Assembly (NCBI RefSeq): GCF_000520555.1
Contig: NZ_KI914846.1
Coordinates: 14,268-69,957 of the forward strand
Origin: Arthrobacter sp. Br18
Lineage (GTDB): Bacteria; Actinomycetota; Actinomycetes; Actinomycetales; Micrococcaceae
Length of the DNA: 55,690 nt
Direction of reading: 5' to 3'
The position numbers and the translations under genes are program-made. Shown piece after piece: positions 1 through 9,396 of this stretch. Within the stretch, counting starts at the first letter, position 1, and each line of letters begins with the position of its first letter. The notes under the pieces are model-generated. The model was not told the DNA's origin. It did no database searches and worked only from the letters and a program-made list of their open reading frames with translations.

Positions 1-168
1 GTGGAGCTCGAGATTGGGGCGCCGCTGCCCGGATTCGAGCCGCGACAGCGTGCTGACCGATATGCCCGTGGCGGCAGCCACGTCGCCGAGCGTCATGTCG
101 CACCGCTGGCGGGCGCTTCGGAGCCGTGGCCCGATGCCGTCGAGCACTGTGTCGTAGTTGGGGATCAT
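1..168 (-). CDS. XRE-family HTH regulator, 5' part only
   Basis: The minus strand reads an ATG at 166-168 (GGAGA just upstream) into 56 codons that run off the window edge. Residues about 14-50 form a clear XRE helix-turn-helix, with the recognition-helix motif GISVSTLSRLESGQRRPN. Many regulators of this kind carry a C-terminal cupin sensor domain, but that part lies outside the window, so the ligand is unknown. The gene is divergent from the flavoprotein gene at 274 with only 105 bases between start codons, and so is its likely regulator. XRE assignment is firm; the rest is inference. Confidence 0.85.
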   Translation of the reverse strand, partial: MIPNYDTVLDGIGPRLRSARQRCDMTLGDVAAATGISVSTLSRLESGQRRPNLELH

Positions 169-177
169 TCTCCAAGT

Positions 178-192
178 TTGCCATATCGGCAA
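178..192. promoter_or_regulatory. Candidate operator between divergent genes
   Basis: TTGCC-ATATC-GGCAA is a perfect 5-bp inverted repeat with a 5-bp spacer in the 105-bp region between the divergent XRE gene and the flavoprotein gene. A further TTTGCC follows at 198-203. The position fits autoregulation by the XRE protein and control of the flavoprotein. Binding is inferred only from symmetry and location. Confidence 0.45.
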
Positions 193-273
193 CATTGTTT
201 GCCAGTCCTGGCCGGAGTGCCCCACGATTGATCCTGTCGGCGCCACCGCCGCATCAGCGCACAGGAGAGAGCC

Positions 274-1338
274 ATGGACCAGCAGAAAGAGCACGACGTC
301 GTCATCATTGGAGGAGGCGCAGCGGGACTCAGCGCCGCGGTAACCCTGGGCAGGGCGCTCCGCTCGGTGCTCGTGATCGATGCGGGGGAACCGCGGAACG
401 CCCCCGCCACGGGGATGCACGGATTCCTCTCCAGGGACGGAGTCGCACCTCAGGACCTGCTGTCGATCGGCAGGGAGGAAGTATCGACCTATGGCGGGAT
501 GATCCTGCAGGGAACTGCCACGGCCGCTCGAGTGCAACTCCAGTCCGGCGGACCGGGATTCGAGGTGCTGCTCGAGGACGGCGGCTCCGTTCGGGCACGG
601 CGGCTGCTGCTCACCACGGGACTGGTCGACGAACTGCCGGAGATTCCGGGACTCCGGAACCAGTGGGGCCGCGGCGTAGTGCACTGCCCCTATTGCCACG
701 GGTGGGAAATCCGGAACCGTCCGATCGGCGTGCTTGCCTCGGGGCCCATGGCCATCCATCAGACCCTGCTGTTCCGCCAATGGAGCAATGACATCACCCT
801 GTTCTTCAACGATGCGGTGACTCCCTCGGAGGATGAATGGGAAAAGCTGGCCGCCCGATCCATCCGTGTTGTCGAAGGGGCGGTACGGGAAGTCGAGGGA
901 GATTCCGCCGGCGTCACCGGACTGGTTCTGGAATCGGGCCGGGTCTTCGCCCTGGGAGCACTGGTGGTGGGGCCCCGGATGACCGCCCGGTCGAGCGTCT
1001 TCGCGTCCCTGGGGCTGCAGACGGAGGAGCATCCGCTGGGAGTGGGCGCCTACCTCGAGACCGGCCCCCAGGGTGCTACCGCCGTTCCGGGAGTGTGGGC
1101 AGCGGGGAATGCCAGCGACCTTTCCGCCCAGGTCATCGCATCAGCCGCTGGAGGTGTTGCGGCCGGTGCGGCCATCAACGCCGATCTGATAGCTGAGGAG
1201 ACAACCACCGCCGTGCAGGTCCGCAGGAACAGCTTCTCAGCGGCCACCGAGGCACGCATCACCGAGCGGATCCTTGGCAAGAGGCGCCATGGCCTTGAAA
1301 CTGTACTTACCCCTACCCTGGAGCATCATGCACACTGA
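274..1338 (+). CDS. Thioredoxin-reductase-like FAD/NAD(P) oxidoreductase
   Basis: This 354-residue protein has the N-terminal FAD-binding GGGAAG motif at residues 13-18 and a redox CPYC pair at 138-141, followed by a second nucleotide-binding half and a C-terminal FAD contact (AAGNASD). The order matches the low-molecular-weight thioredoxin reductase family. It is about 30 residues longer than a typical TrxB because of a basic C-terminal tail. Proteins of this subgroup beside XRE regulators are usually annotated NAD(P)/FAD-dependent oxidoreductases rather than the housekeeping TrxB, and the only thioredoxin gene here lies 30 kb away. The physiological disulfide partner is unknown. Its 3' end overlaps the next gene by 11 bases, suggesting an operon. 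Confidence 0.85.
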   Translation: MDQQKEHDVVIIGGGAAGLSAAVTLGRALRSVLVIDAGEPRNAPATGMHGFLSRDGVAPQDLLSIGREEVSTYGGMILQGTATAARVQLQSGGPGFEVLLEDGGSVRARRLLLTTGLVDELPEIPGLRNQWGRGVVHCPYCHGWEIRNRPIGVLASGPMAIHQTLLFRQWSNDITLFFNDAVTPSEDEWEKLAARSIRVVEGAVREVEGDSAGVTGLVLESGRVFALGALVVGPRMTARSSVFASLGLQTEEHPLGVGAYLETGPQGATAVPGVWAAGNASDLSAQVIASAAGGVAAGAAINADLIAEETTTAVQVRRNSFSAATEARITERILGKRRHGLETVLTPTLEHHAH

Positions 1339-1981
1339 GTCCGCCCATGACGAGTCCGAGCACGCCGTCTTCGACCAGGATTTCTGGGACAGGCGGTATG
1401 CGGAGCAGCACCGGATCTGGAGCGGAAACCCGAATCCCCAGCTCGTGGCCGAAACCCGTGAGCTGCCTCCGGGCCATGCGCTCGACGTCGGGTGCGGCGA
1501 GGGTGCCGACGCACTCTGGCTTGCGGGCCGCGACTGGCGGGTGACCGCCGTCGACATCTCACCCGTCGCCCTTGCCCGTGCGCGGGAGCAGGCGGAGGTG
1601 GCCGAGGTGGCACAGGCTATCGAGTGGCTCGCCGAGGACCTGCTGTCCTGGGTGCCTGAACCGCGGGGCTACGACCTGGTGTCGGTACAGTTTATGCAGC
1701 TTCCGCAGGCAGCCCGGACTCCCCTGTTCCAGCGCTTGGCGGCGTCGGTGGCGCCCGGCGGCATGCTCCTGATCGTGGGCCACCATCCGTCCGACATGCA
1801 TACGACGGCGCACCGACCGCCCATCGCCGAGCTGTTCTACACCCCGGAGGAGGTGGCCGGGCTGCTCGATGAAAGCTGGACGATCACCGTCTGCGAGGCA
1901 CGCCCGCGTCCGACCACGGACCCTGGGGGAAATCCGGTGACCATCCACGATTCGGTGCTGGTGGCCCTCCGAAGCGGATGA
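1328..1981 (+). CDS. Class I SAM-dependent methyltransferase
   Basis: A 217-residue protein with the SAM-binding motif I LDVGCGEG around residues 52-59, an acidic motif II (VTAVDIS) and the usual Rossmann layout. An in-frame start lies 54 bases upstream, but the ATG at 1328 is preferred because it overlaps the flavoprotein stop and begins the conserved N-terminal region (FWDRRY). Similar small methyltransferases act on thiols, tellurite or small metabolites; nothing here fixes the substrate. The overlap with the flavoprotein gene suggests co-expression and perhaps a shared detoxification role, which is inference. Confidence 0.85.
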   Translation: MHTESAHDESEHAVFDQDFWDRRYAEQHRIWSGNPNPQLVAETRELPPGHALDVGCGEGADALWLAGRDWRVTAVDISPVALARAREQAEVAEVAQAIEWLAEDLLSWVPEPRGYDLVSVQFMQLPQAARTPLFQRLAASVAPGGMLLIVGHHPSDMHTTAHRPPIAELFYTPEEVAGLLDESWTITVCEARPRPTTDPGGNPVTIHDSVLVALRSG

Positions 1982-2002
1982 TCGTGCTGGCATACTGGCG
2001 CC

Positions 2003-2212
2003 ATGGAACTTTCGGGGTGGCTCAGTCCGGCTGAATTCTGGGCAATGTATGACGACGGCGAGCAGCAGGTGCGCCTCACCGCTGTCGGCACCGAAGTTTT
2101 CGGGCTGGCAGCCTGGCCCGGTGACAAAGCCGTCGGTGAGTGGGACCTCGGGTCCACCCCTCCCTCGGTAGCCGCACTGACCTACGGGTCCGACACCGAA
2201 CCCCGCACGTGA
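2003..2212 (+). CDS. Small hypothetical protein
   Basis: A 69-residue ORF starting MELSGWLSPAEFW, 21 bases after the methyltransferase. I recognise no domain and see no signal peptide or membrane segment. Its stop overlaps the GTG start of the next small gene in a GTGA arrangement, which supports both being real and translationally coupled. Length and acidic character fit a small cytosolic protein. Confidence 0.55.
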   Translation: MELSGWLSPAEFWAMYDDGEQQVRLTAVGTEVFGLAAWPGDKAVGEWDLGSTPPSVAALTYGSDTEPRT

Positions 2213-2553
2213 CAGTGCGCACCACCACGCAGGACCCGGTGATCGATGCCGGCCTCCAGCGGATGCGGGGCAGTGTCCACGGCGGCCGCCCCGACATGAT
2301 GGCCAGGCAGCAGGCGTTGCGGGAGGAGAAGGGCGACGACGTCGTCATCCCGGTCGACGGCCGGCACACCGTTTTCACGGTGTGGCAGGAACGCGACGGC
2401 TGGTGGGCAGCGGGTTCCTACGACGGGCACGGTCTGGTCCTCGGGGTCCGGGGGGTGGATCCCGCCTCGATCGAACTGGTGCGGATCCGGAGCCTTGAGC
2501 CCTACTTCGCCGGAGGGCGTGCCCACATGAGAGCCCTGCGGGGCGAGACATAG
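2209..2553 (+). CDS. Small hypothetical protein, coupled to upstream ORF
   Basis: The longest reading frame opens at 2140, but the GTG at 2209 makes a four-base GTGA overlap with the previous stop and starts the well-behaved part of the protein (114 residues). The middle has a two-strand pattern (DGRHTVFTVWQERDGWW), and there is no recognised catalytic motif. It is soluble. Function unknown. Confidence 0.55.
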   Translation: MTVRTTTQDPVIDAGLQRMRGSVHGGRPDMMARQQALREEKGDDVVIPVDGRHTVFTVWQERDGWWAAGSYDGHGLVLGVRGVDPASIELVRIRSLEPYFAGGRAHMRALRGET

Positions 2554-2592
2554 GCGCTTCCTCAGCCCAGAGGCTCTCGGTAGGCTCCACCC

Positions 2593-3373
2593 ATGGAATT
2601 TGTCAGCGAGCGCTACCTCAATTTCGCCAGTGTGATCGACGAGCCGACGCGTGAGCAGAACAGGATGACGAGCACCATGCCGTTCATCTACCCCCACTTC
2701 GTGTCGATGCCGGACGCCCACCTGGGGAAGGGATGTGCCGTCGGATCGGTCCTGCCGACCCTCGGCGCCATCATTCCGGCGGTCGTCGGCGTTGATATCG
2801 GCTGCGGGATGGTCGCCGTCCGCACCGGACACAGCGCACCTGATATCCGGCACCTCGACCGCCGGGCGTTGCGGGAAGCCATCGAACGCGCCGTCCCTCT
2901 CTCAGCGGAAAACAACAACCGCAACGTGATGGCAACGGCGGAACCGCGGATCCGGCTCCTGGAGCAGGAGGCCGCCGACGCCGGCTTCAACTACACCGCG
3001 AAGGAGACCCACTTCGGCAGGGACGTGTGGCTGTCGCGGAAAGGGGCCATCGCCGCCGATGAAGGCCGCCCCGGCCTGATTCCCGGCTCCATGGGCACCC
3101 GGTCCTATGTGGTGACGGGCAAGGGCTTCGCGCCGTCGCTGAACTCGGCTCCGCGCGGGGCTGGCCGGGAGTACTCGCAACGCGGCGCGGAAGCATTTCA
3201 CCCATGATCAGCTCCGCCAGGCGATGGAGGGCATCGAGTTCCGCGACACCGCTGCGTTCCTCGACGAGATACCCGGTGCCTACAAGGACATCGACGTGGT
3301 CATGGAAGACGCGAAGGAGCTGGTGGACATCCGCCACACGCTGCGGCAGATCGTGAACGTGAAGGGCGACTGA
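2593..3373 (+). pseudogene. rtcB: RtcB-type RNA ligase, internally deleted and frameshifted
   Basis: RtcB joins 2',3'-cyclic-phosphate and 5'-OH RNA ends using Mn2+ and GTP. The N-terminal part is clear, including VGVDIGCGM with the metal-binding Cys, but near residue 133 the reading jumps to the C-terminal part (YTAKETHFGRDVWLSRKGA). Roughly 150-200 residues of a normally ~390-residue protein are missing, including the GSGNHF and HSGSRG motifs and the CHHN metal site. The His that forms the GMP adduct, normally SAPHGAGR, is SAPRGAGR. A frameshift near 3177 moves the natural ending (HTLRQIVNVKGD) into another frame, stopping at 3373. Three independent lesions make this a decayed gene. Confidence 0.9.
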
Positions 3374-3381
3374 CCGGCTCC

Positions 3382-4044
3382 TCACCCGTCAGGCAGGACG
3401 AGGGTCAGTTCGGGCCTGGCCCTCGCCAGTTCCATGAGCACCAGGGAGACTGCTGCGCGGTCGACGCCGGCCTCGCCATCAACCCTCCGGTCACGCAGCC
3501 GCACCTGGACAGCTCTGGCATGACGGGAAAAGCGCGCCCAGTCCCCGCCGCCTGCCCGGAGCGCACGAAGCGGTGACAGCAGGGCAGCGCGCCTCAGCCA
3601 GGCGTCGTCGTCGTCCACCCAGCGATCCAGGACGACGTCGGCGCGCGAGCGGACAGGCGGGTCCAGCCTTTCGATCAGGGGCCCGGCGACGTCGACCGCG
3701 AGCGGGTCGACCAGAACCTGCAGCCGTGCCCCGCGGAGGAAACCCTCGATGCGCGTCAGGTCGGAATTCCTCAGCAGGTGGAGATTCGACTGAAGCAGGA
3801 CGACGGCCGCGAGGCGGCGCTCGAACACCGGGACCGCCCACAGTTCGGAGCTCAACGCGGTGATCTCGTCATGGGTCAGCCCGGGGTAACGGCGCAGGGC
3901 ATCCCGGACGGTCCCTCGGACCGCACCTACGGACGAGCCGTAGAACTGCAGGCCGCCGGCCAGCCGCACTTCGAACTCAGCCGCCCGCTCCTCCGATCCC
4001 TCACGCTGCAGCGCGCCATCCACGAAGCCGGCAGGATCACTCAT
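3382..4044 (-). CDS. AlkD-like DNA alkylation repair protein
   Basis: A 220-residue all-helical protein with the spaced pattern of the AlkD HEAT-repeat glycosylase family: W-AVPVFERRLAAVVLL and LDRWVDDDDAWLRRAALL. AlkD enzymes remove N3- and N7-alkylated purines without flipping the base. An upstream extension to 4113 exists, but the ATG at 4042-4044 (MSDPAGFVDGAL) begins the conserved part. It converges on the broken rtcB, nine bases from its stop. A second alkylation-repair gene of unrelated fold lies at 29723. Confidence 0.75.
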   Translation of the reverse strand: MSDPAGFVDGALQREGSEERAAEFEVRLAGGLQFYGSSVGAVRGTVRDALRRYPGLTHDEITALSSELWAVPVFERRLAAVVLLQSNLHLLRNSDLTRIEGFLRGARLQVLVDPLAVDVAGPLIERLDPPVRSRADVVLDRWVDDDDAWLRRAALLSPLRALRAGGGDWARFSRHARAVQVRLRDRRVDGEAGVDRAAVSLVLMELARARPELTLVLPDG

Positions 4045-4154
4045 CCGCCCATTGTCCCGCGTCCCGAGGCGGAGGAACCCGGAACTGAAGAACGGCGGGG
4101 CGGACTGTGCCACGATGAGGAAACCGCGTTTCCACCACGCGTAGGGAGGGCCCT

Positions 4155-4898
4155 ATGGATATCGCTGTCATCGCCGGGCTGGCGGTCTTCATCGGCACCG
4201 TCCTGCAGCGGATCTCCGGCACGGGTGTCGGGCTGGTCCTCTCCCCTGTCCTCGCCCTGCTCCTCGGCCCGTCCGCCGGGATCCTTGCCACCAACGCCAC
4301 CACGACGATTTCCGGGTTCCTCATCATGCTCTCGGTGCGGCGGCGCGTCGTCTGGCCACGGGTCGCGGCGATCGTCGCCTCGGCTGCCCTCGGCGTCGTC
4401 GTCGGTGCCGCGCTGGTGACTGTCATTCCCGCCGCCTGGTTGCAGATCATCATCGGAACGGTGGTCCTTGCCAGCCTCGCACTGACGGTGAGCGCACCGC
4501 GTCTGCCGCACCTTTCCGGAAAAGGCGTGACGCTCGCCGCCGGCGCCCTGGGAGGGTTGCTGAACACGACGGCCGGCGTCGCGGCCCCGGCGATGGTCAT
4601 CTACGCCCAGCTCACCCGGTGGGAGCAGCGGACGTTCTCCGCATCCCTGCAACCGATCTATATGAGCATGGGGGCGATGTCCGTCATCGCCAAGACGGCC
4701 TTCGGCGCCACCGGCTTCGAGACCCTGCCCCCGTGGTGGGTGGTTCCGGCCGTCGTCGGCATTGTTTCAGCCGGGATCCTGGCGGGAACCCTGCTGGAGC
4801 GAAAGGTTCCACCGACCGCTGCCCGGACGCTGGCGATTACCCTGGCCGGCCTCGGCGGCGCCGCGGCGATCATCAAGGGCATACTCTCGCTGGTCTAG
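4155..4898 (+). CDS. TauE/SafE-family sulfite/anion exporter
   Basis: 247 residues, almost entirely hydrophobic, with about eight predicted membrane segments in two similar halves. The N-terminal Gly/Pro-rich stretch (ISGTGVGLVLSPVLALLLGP) and the later GALGGLLNTTAGVAAPAMV are typical of TauE/SafE permeases, which move sulfite, sulfoacetate or related anions across the cytoplasmic membrane. It stands alone between convergent or opposite-strand genes, so context does not show the substrate. Confidence 0.85.
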   Translation: MDIAVIAGLAVFIGTVLQRISGTGVGLVLSPVLALLLGPSAGILATNATTTISGFLIMLSVRRRVVWPRVAAIVASAALGVVVGAALVTVIPAAWLQIIIGTVVLASLALTVSAPRLPHLSGKGVTLAAGALGGLLNTTAGVAAPAMVIYAQLTRWEQRTFSASLQPIYMSMGAMSVIAKTAFGATGFETLPPWWVVPAVVGIVSAGILAGTLLERKVPPTAARTLAITLAGLGGAAAIIKGILSLV

Positions 4899-4941
4899 CT
4901 GCACGGTCCAGCCCGGCGCGTTCAATGGACCACCCAGCATC

Positions 4942-6126
4942 CTAGGGCGGCGCCTCCCAGGACAGGATCGACGCGCCTGCCGCGGCGGCAGGGCCACCGG
5001 GGATTACCTTCATCAGTGTGTTACGGACGGCGACGGCGACGTGTCCACTAACGTCGGCTCCCAGCAGTCCGGCGTGCCGGGAACGACGCGCAATCCGTTG
5101 CGTCCGGGGGCGGCGCTCGGCGTCGAAATGTCGAAGCGCGGCTGCTAGCGGTGTACCTGCGTTGACCGCCCGGCCGATCAGGAGCCCGATGCAGGCGCCG
5201 TCCTCCAGGGATGAGTTGGCACCTTGCCCCATGGTCGGCACCATGGCGTGGGCGGCGTCGCCGATCAGCACTGTGCGTCCATGCACGTAGGACCTGAGGC
5301 GCGGCGCGAGTGAGTAGACATCGTGGCGCATGATCCGGCTCGGTGGTGTGGCCTCGATCAGGGCGGGAACCGGTTCCGCCCATCCGCGGAAATGGTCGGA
5401 GGCCGCCAGCTTCTCGTCCGGCCACGCAGCATGCTCGGCTGTGGAGGTGTACCCATACCAATAGACCTGGTCGGCGCTGATCCGGACGGCACCGAACTCG
5501 GTGCCTGGACCCCAGATCACCGTAAAATCCTCCGACACGAGGAAGGTGTCCGCCACGACGCCGCGCCACGCGGATTTACCGCTGTAGTGCGGAATCGTTG
5601 CAGGCGCGAGCTGGTTCCGCACAGTGCTGCGCAGGCCGTCGGCTCCCACCACGAGGTCCGCCTCGTAATTCTTCGTGCCGCCGGCCGAAACGCACTGCAC
5701 GGAGGCCCGCGCGCCGTCCGGGTCCCCGGGACTGACCGTCACCACCCGCGCACCGGTCACAAGACAGGCGTCACCGGCAGCTTCGCGCAACAAGCGGTGC
5801 AGCTGCTGCCGGTGGATACCTTAGACCTCCTGTGGGACCTTCCCTGAGCTGCTCCGTGGAATCCGCATCAGCCAGGTACCTGACTGGTCCATTGTTCCGG
5901 CCATGCGCAGCCGGTGGCCGGCGTTGCGCGTTGCAGCATCGAGGCCAAGCGTCGCAAGGGCCGACAACCCGTTGGCCGTGATGCTGATGCCTGCCCCTAC
6001 TTCGGTGACGGGACCTGCCTGCTCGAGAACGGTCACCGCCCACCCCTGGCGCAGCAGGGCGGCACCGGACGCCAGCCCTGCGATGCCGCCTCCGACGATC
6101 ACCGCCCTGCGTTCCCGCACGCCCAT
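4942..6126 (-). pseudogene. FAD-dependent monooxygenase with in-frame stop
   Basis: Read on the minus strand from the ATG at 6124-6126, the frame starts with a classic FAD motif (VIVGGGIAGLASGAALL) of the PF01494 hydroxylase family. It stops at TAA 5821-5823 after about 101 codons and continues in the same frame with GIHRQQLHRLLREAAG, the RDLVVGADGLRSTVR region and the GDAAHAMVP motif to 4942. Total length (~394 codons) equals the family norm, so one base change to TAA is the only lesion. The position normally holds an aromatic residue before GIHRQ. Either a recent nonsense mutation or a sequencing error; readthrough or restart at TTG 5791-5793 would lack the FAD site. Confidence 0.88.
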
Positions 6127-6321
6127 GCTTCCCTCCGACGATTCAGCTACCTCGGTCCCTTCCACCCCGCTCCAGGAGGGGCAGAGGATCCGGGCCAACT
6201 TAACACGTCCGACCGCACTGCGGAAGGTCTGTCCCTGGTGGCCCGTGACCAGCTGAAAGCACAGGTGTCCGGTGTCGCTCACCGACTGAGGATCGTCATC
6301 GGTGCAGCGTGCGCTTCCTGA

Positions 6322-7365
6322 CTAGGTGAGTGTCGACGTGTCGATGACGAAGCGGTAGCGGACATCGGAGGCCAGAACGCGTTCGTAGGCGTCGTTGATC
6401 CTGCCTGCCGGGATGACTTCGATCTCTGCGCCGAGGTGGTGCTCGGCGCAGAAGTCGAGCATCTCCTGGGTCTCGCGGATACCGCCGATCATGGAGCCGG
6501 CGAAGGACCGGCGCCCGGCGATGAGCGCGAACGCGTTCACGGGAAGTGGTTCCGCTGGAGCCCCGACGTTGACAAGGGTTCCGTCGAGGCTCAGCAACTG
6601 CAGGTAGGCGCTGATGTCGATCGAGGCGCTGACCGTGTTGATGATCAGATCGAAGGTCCCGGCAAGGGTCTCAAACGTCCCGGGGTCGCTGGTGGCGTAG
6701 TAGGAGTCCGCACCCAGGCGCAGCCCGTCTTCCAGCTTCTTCAGGGACTGCGACAGGACGGTGACCTCGGCGCCCATCGCGTGGGCGAGCTTGACGGCCA
6801 TGTGGCCGAGCCCGCCGAGTCCGACGACCGCGACCTTCGTGCCCGGACCTGCGCCCCAGCGGCGCAGCGGTGAGTAGGTGGTGATACCGGCGCACAGCAG
6901 CGGCGCGGCGACGTCGAGTTCGAGCCCGTCCGGAATCCGCACGACGAAGTCTTCGGTCACCACGACGTGGGTGGAGTATCCGCCCTGGGTGATGGTCCCG
7001 TCACGGTCGAGGGCTCCGTAAGTGCCGGTGTTCCCCTCGACGCAGTACTGTTCCTCACCGTTGCGGCAGTTGAGGCACTTCCCGCAGGAGTCGACCATGC
7101 ACCCGACGCCGACGCGGGCACCGACGGAGTACTTCGTGACTGCGGAGCCGACCTCAGCGACGATGCCGGCGATCTCGTGGCCCGGGGCGAGCGGGTAGGA
7201 CTGCGATCCCCAGTCACCGCGAACGGTGTGGATGTCCGAGTGGCAGATGCCGGCGAACTTGATCTCGATCAGCACATCGTGCGGGCCCACCTCGCGGCGT
7301 TCGATGGTAGTGGGAACGAGCTCCTCCGTTGCGGAAGGGGCGGCGTAGGCGTTGACGGTAAGCAT
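6322..7365 (-). CDS. Zinc-dependent NAD(P) alcohol dehydrogenase
   Basis: 347 residues, full length for medium-chain dehydrogenases of the YahK/AdhC (cinnamyl-alcohol dehydrogenase-like) group. Catalytic zinc ligands are visible in GICHSDIH and PGHEIAG, the structural zinc loop is [15 protein letters not shown], and the coenzyme motif is [14 protein letters not shown]. It probably reduces aldehydes with NADPH in the cytosol. The longer frame to 7482 includes a poor leader; ATG 7363-7365 ([10 protein letters not shown]) matches the family start. It is divergent from the MmyB-like regulator at 7502, its likely controller. Confidence 0.9.
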   Translation of the reverse strand: MLTVNAYAAPSATEELVPTTIERREVGPHDVLIEIKFAGICHSDIHTVRGDWGSQSYPLAPGHEIAGIVAEVGSAVTKYSVGARVGVGCMVDSCGKCLNCRNGEEQYCVEGNTGTYGALDRDGTITQGGYSTHVVVTEDFVVRIPDGLELDVAAPLLCAGITTYSPLRRWGAGPGTKVAVVGLGGLGHMAVKLAHAMGAEVTVLSQSLKKLEDGLRLGADSYYATSDPGTFETLAGTFDLIINTVSASIDISAYLQLLSLDGTLVNVGAPAEPLPVNAFALIAGRRSFAGSMIGGIRETQEMLDFCAEHHLGAEIEVIPAGRINDAYERVLASDVRYRFVIDTSTLT

Positions 7366-7501
7366 AAGTCTCCAATGAGGGTAGAACGGATGAGGGGACA
7401 GGTGACAAGTCAACCCTGGTGTCGCGGGACCGGAAAGTCCCTGTCGGTAGGTGTACTGGGAGAACGCCCCTCCTATGGACACCGCAACCTATTCTTGCAG
7501 G

Positions 7502-8377
7502 ATGGACAATCGAGCCGAGGTCCGCGAATCCCTCATGACGCGACGGGCCAAGGTCACCCCCGAGGAAAGCGGGCTCCTGCCCGGCCTGAACCGGCGGGTT
7601 CCGGGGCTCCGACGCACCGAGGTCGCTCTTCTCGCGGGAGTGAGCGTCGAGTACTACTCCAAACTCGAACGCGGAGCAATATCAGGCGCGTCGTCGTCGG
7701 TGCTCGAAGCGATCTCACGGGCATTGCAACTCGATGACACCGAACGGGCACACCTTCTCGATCTGGCGCGCGCCGCTGACGGCATACCGACAGCCGGGCG
7801 TCCGCGGCGTCGGATTTCGAAGCAACCGCCCGCACGCCCGAGCCTCCAGTGGGTGCTCGATGCGATCACTGAGGGTATCGCGTTCGTGCGCAACCAGCAC
7901 CAGGATCTCCTTGCAACGAACGTCCTCGGGAGAGCCTTCTACTCTCCCGTCATCGGCGACGGCTGGCCCACCCCGAACCTCGCCCGATTCCAGTTCCTGG
8001 ACCCCACCTCCCGGGATTTCTACCCCGATTGGGAAGTCTTCGCCGAGATGTGCGTTGCCGTCATGCGCGCCGAAGCCGGCCGGGACCCCCACGACCGGGC
8101 CATGCAGGACCTCGTCGGTGAGCTCTCCACTCGCAGCGAGACCTTCCGGACCCTCTGGGGCGCCCACAACGTACGAACCCATGGCACAGGAACAAAACGC
8201 TTCCACCACCCGGTCGTGGGCGAACTCGATCTCGCCTACGAGGAACTCACCCTCACCGCCGAACCCGGCCTGGTTCTCCTGATCTACACCGCAGAACCGG
8301 GCTCACCCTCAGCCGAACGTCTCCGACTGCTCGCATCCTGGGGCGCAGACCGGCACGCCGCAGTTCCCGAACGCTGA
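7502..8377 (+). CDS. XRE-family regulator with MmyB-like ligand domain
   Basis: 291 residues. The N-terminal helix-turn-helix (RRTEVALLAGVSVEYYSKLERG) is followed by the YYSKLERG/LL.LARAA signature and a C-terminal MmyB-like ligand-binding domain (LQWVLDAITEGIAFVRNQHQD and FHHPVVGELDLAYEEL). Such proteins sense small hydrophobic molecules and usually control a neighbouring dehydrogenase or SDR gene. Here 136 bases separate it from the divergent alcohol dehydrogenase. The start at ATG 7502 (MDNRAEVRE) is chosen over the in-frame ATG at 7451 because similarity begins here. Confidence 0.88.
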   Translation: MDNRAEVRESLMTRRAKVTPEESGLLPGLNRRVPGLRRTEVALLAGVSVEYYSKLERGAISGASSSVLEAISRALQLDDTERAHLLDLARAADGIPTAGRPRRRISKQPPARPSLQWVLDAITEGIAFVRNQHQDLLATNVLGRAFYSPVIGDGWPTPNLARFQFLDPTSRDFYPDWEVFAEMCVAVMRAEAGRDPHDRAMQDLVGELSTRSETFRTLWGAHNVRTHGTGTKRFHHPVVGELDLAYEELTLTAEPGLVLLIYTAEPGSPSAERLRLLASWGADRHAAVPER

Positions 8378-8461
8378 GCCGAGTCCTCACCGGAGGCCCG
8401 CCGGCTCAACGGCGCCGCGACGACGACCTCCAAGCAAGCACTCGGAATTCGGTCTCCGAGG

Positions 8462-9220
8462 TCAGCGCAGGTAGGACGCTCCGTTCACGTCGATGACTGT
8501 GCCGCTGACCCATTCCGGCGCTGTGGTAGCCAGCCACGCGACGGTCGCAGCGACCTCTGCCGGCTCGGCGACGCGGCCGAACGGGCTCTGGGCTCGGACG
8601 GCATCCCCGCCTGGTCCATCGAGCACAGTCCGGCCCATCTCGGTGTCGACGAACCCGGGAGCGACCGTGGCCGCGAAGATGCCGGAGGGGGCGAGAGCGA
8701 CGGCGAGTGACTGTGTCATCGCGTGCAACGCAGCCTTGCTCGCACCGTAGGCCGGGGTGGTCGGCTCACCCCGGTAAGCCCCCCGCGAGCCGACGCTGAC
8801 CAGCCGGCCCCCGGCGGGACCGCGGACGCGGTGCATGAGGTGGTCGACCATCAACCAGGAGAGGTTCGCGGGCCCCAGCAAGTTGACGTCAAGCGTGTGA
8901 CGCCACGCATGCTGCCAGCCCGCGTAGGTGGTGCTGTCGACGGGATGTGCCTCGAAGACCCCGGCGTTATTGACCAGGACATCGACATCACCCAGCGTGG
9001 AGACAGCCTCGGCGAACACCCTCTCGCACGTTTCGGGGGAACTCAGGTCGCCGATCACCACGGCGTGACCCTCGCCGGGCAGATCCGCCATGACGCGGGA
9101 CGCCGACGCCGCATCGCGTCCAGCGTGCACCGCGACCCTGTGCCCGTCAGCGGCCAATGCCCGCGCCACAGCGGCACCGATACCGCGGCCCGCCCCAGTT
9201 ACCAGGATGCATGTGTTCAT
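8462..9220 (-). CDS. SDR-family oxidoreductase, FabG-like
   Basis: 252 residues with the classical SDR elements: TGAGRGIG at about residues 8-15, the VNNAG motif, and the catalytic YGASKAA. The C-terminal region (VSGTVIDVNGASYLR) ends as in FabG-type 3-oxoacyl reductases. Upstream frame extends to 9373, but ATG 9218-9220 is where the Rossmann fold begins. It may be part of the neighbouring regulator's target set, since it converges on that gene with 84 bases between. Substrate not deducible. Confidence 0.88.
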   Translation of the reverse strand: MNTCILVTGAGRGIGAAVARALAADGHRVAVHAGRDAASASRVMADLPGEGHAVVIGDLSSPETCERVFAEAVSTLGDVDVLVNNAGVFEAHPVDSTTYAGWQHAWRHTLDVNLLGPANLSWLMVDHLMHRVRGPAGGRLVSVGSRGAYRGEPTTPAYGASKAALHAMTQSLAVALAPSGIFAATVAPGFVDTEMGRTVLDGPGGDAVRAQSPFGRVAEPAEVAATVAWLATTAPEWVSGTVIDVNGASYLR

Positions 9221-9396
9221 GCATGGGACATTACCGACCGGGTCTCCGAAATACATTCTCAGCGTCACAAGCCGTGCCCTATAGCACCTGTGCCACGCTT
9301 TCAGGAGGGCCACCACAGGCATATTCTTCTTGTGTGGCAGTCCGAGCCGGGAGCACGCTGGGCTTGACGGCACCCTGCCGTCCCTGAGGAGGTCCC

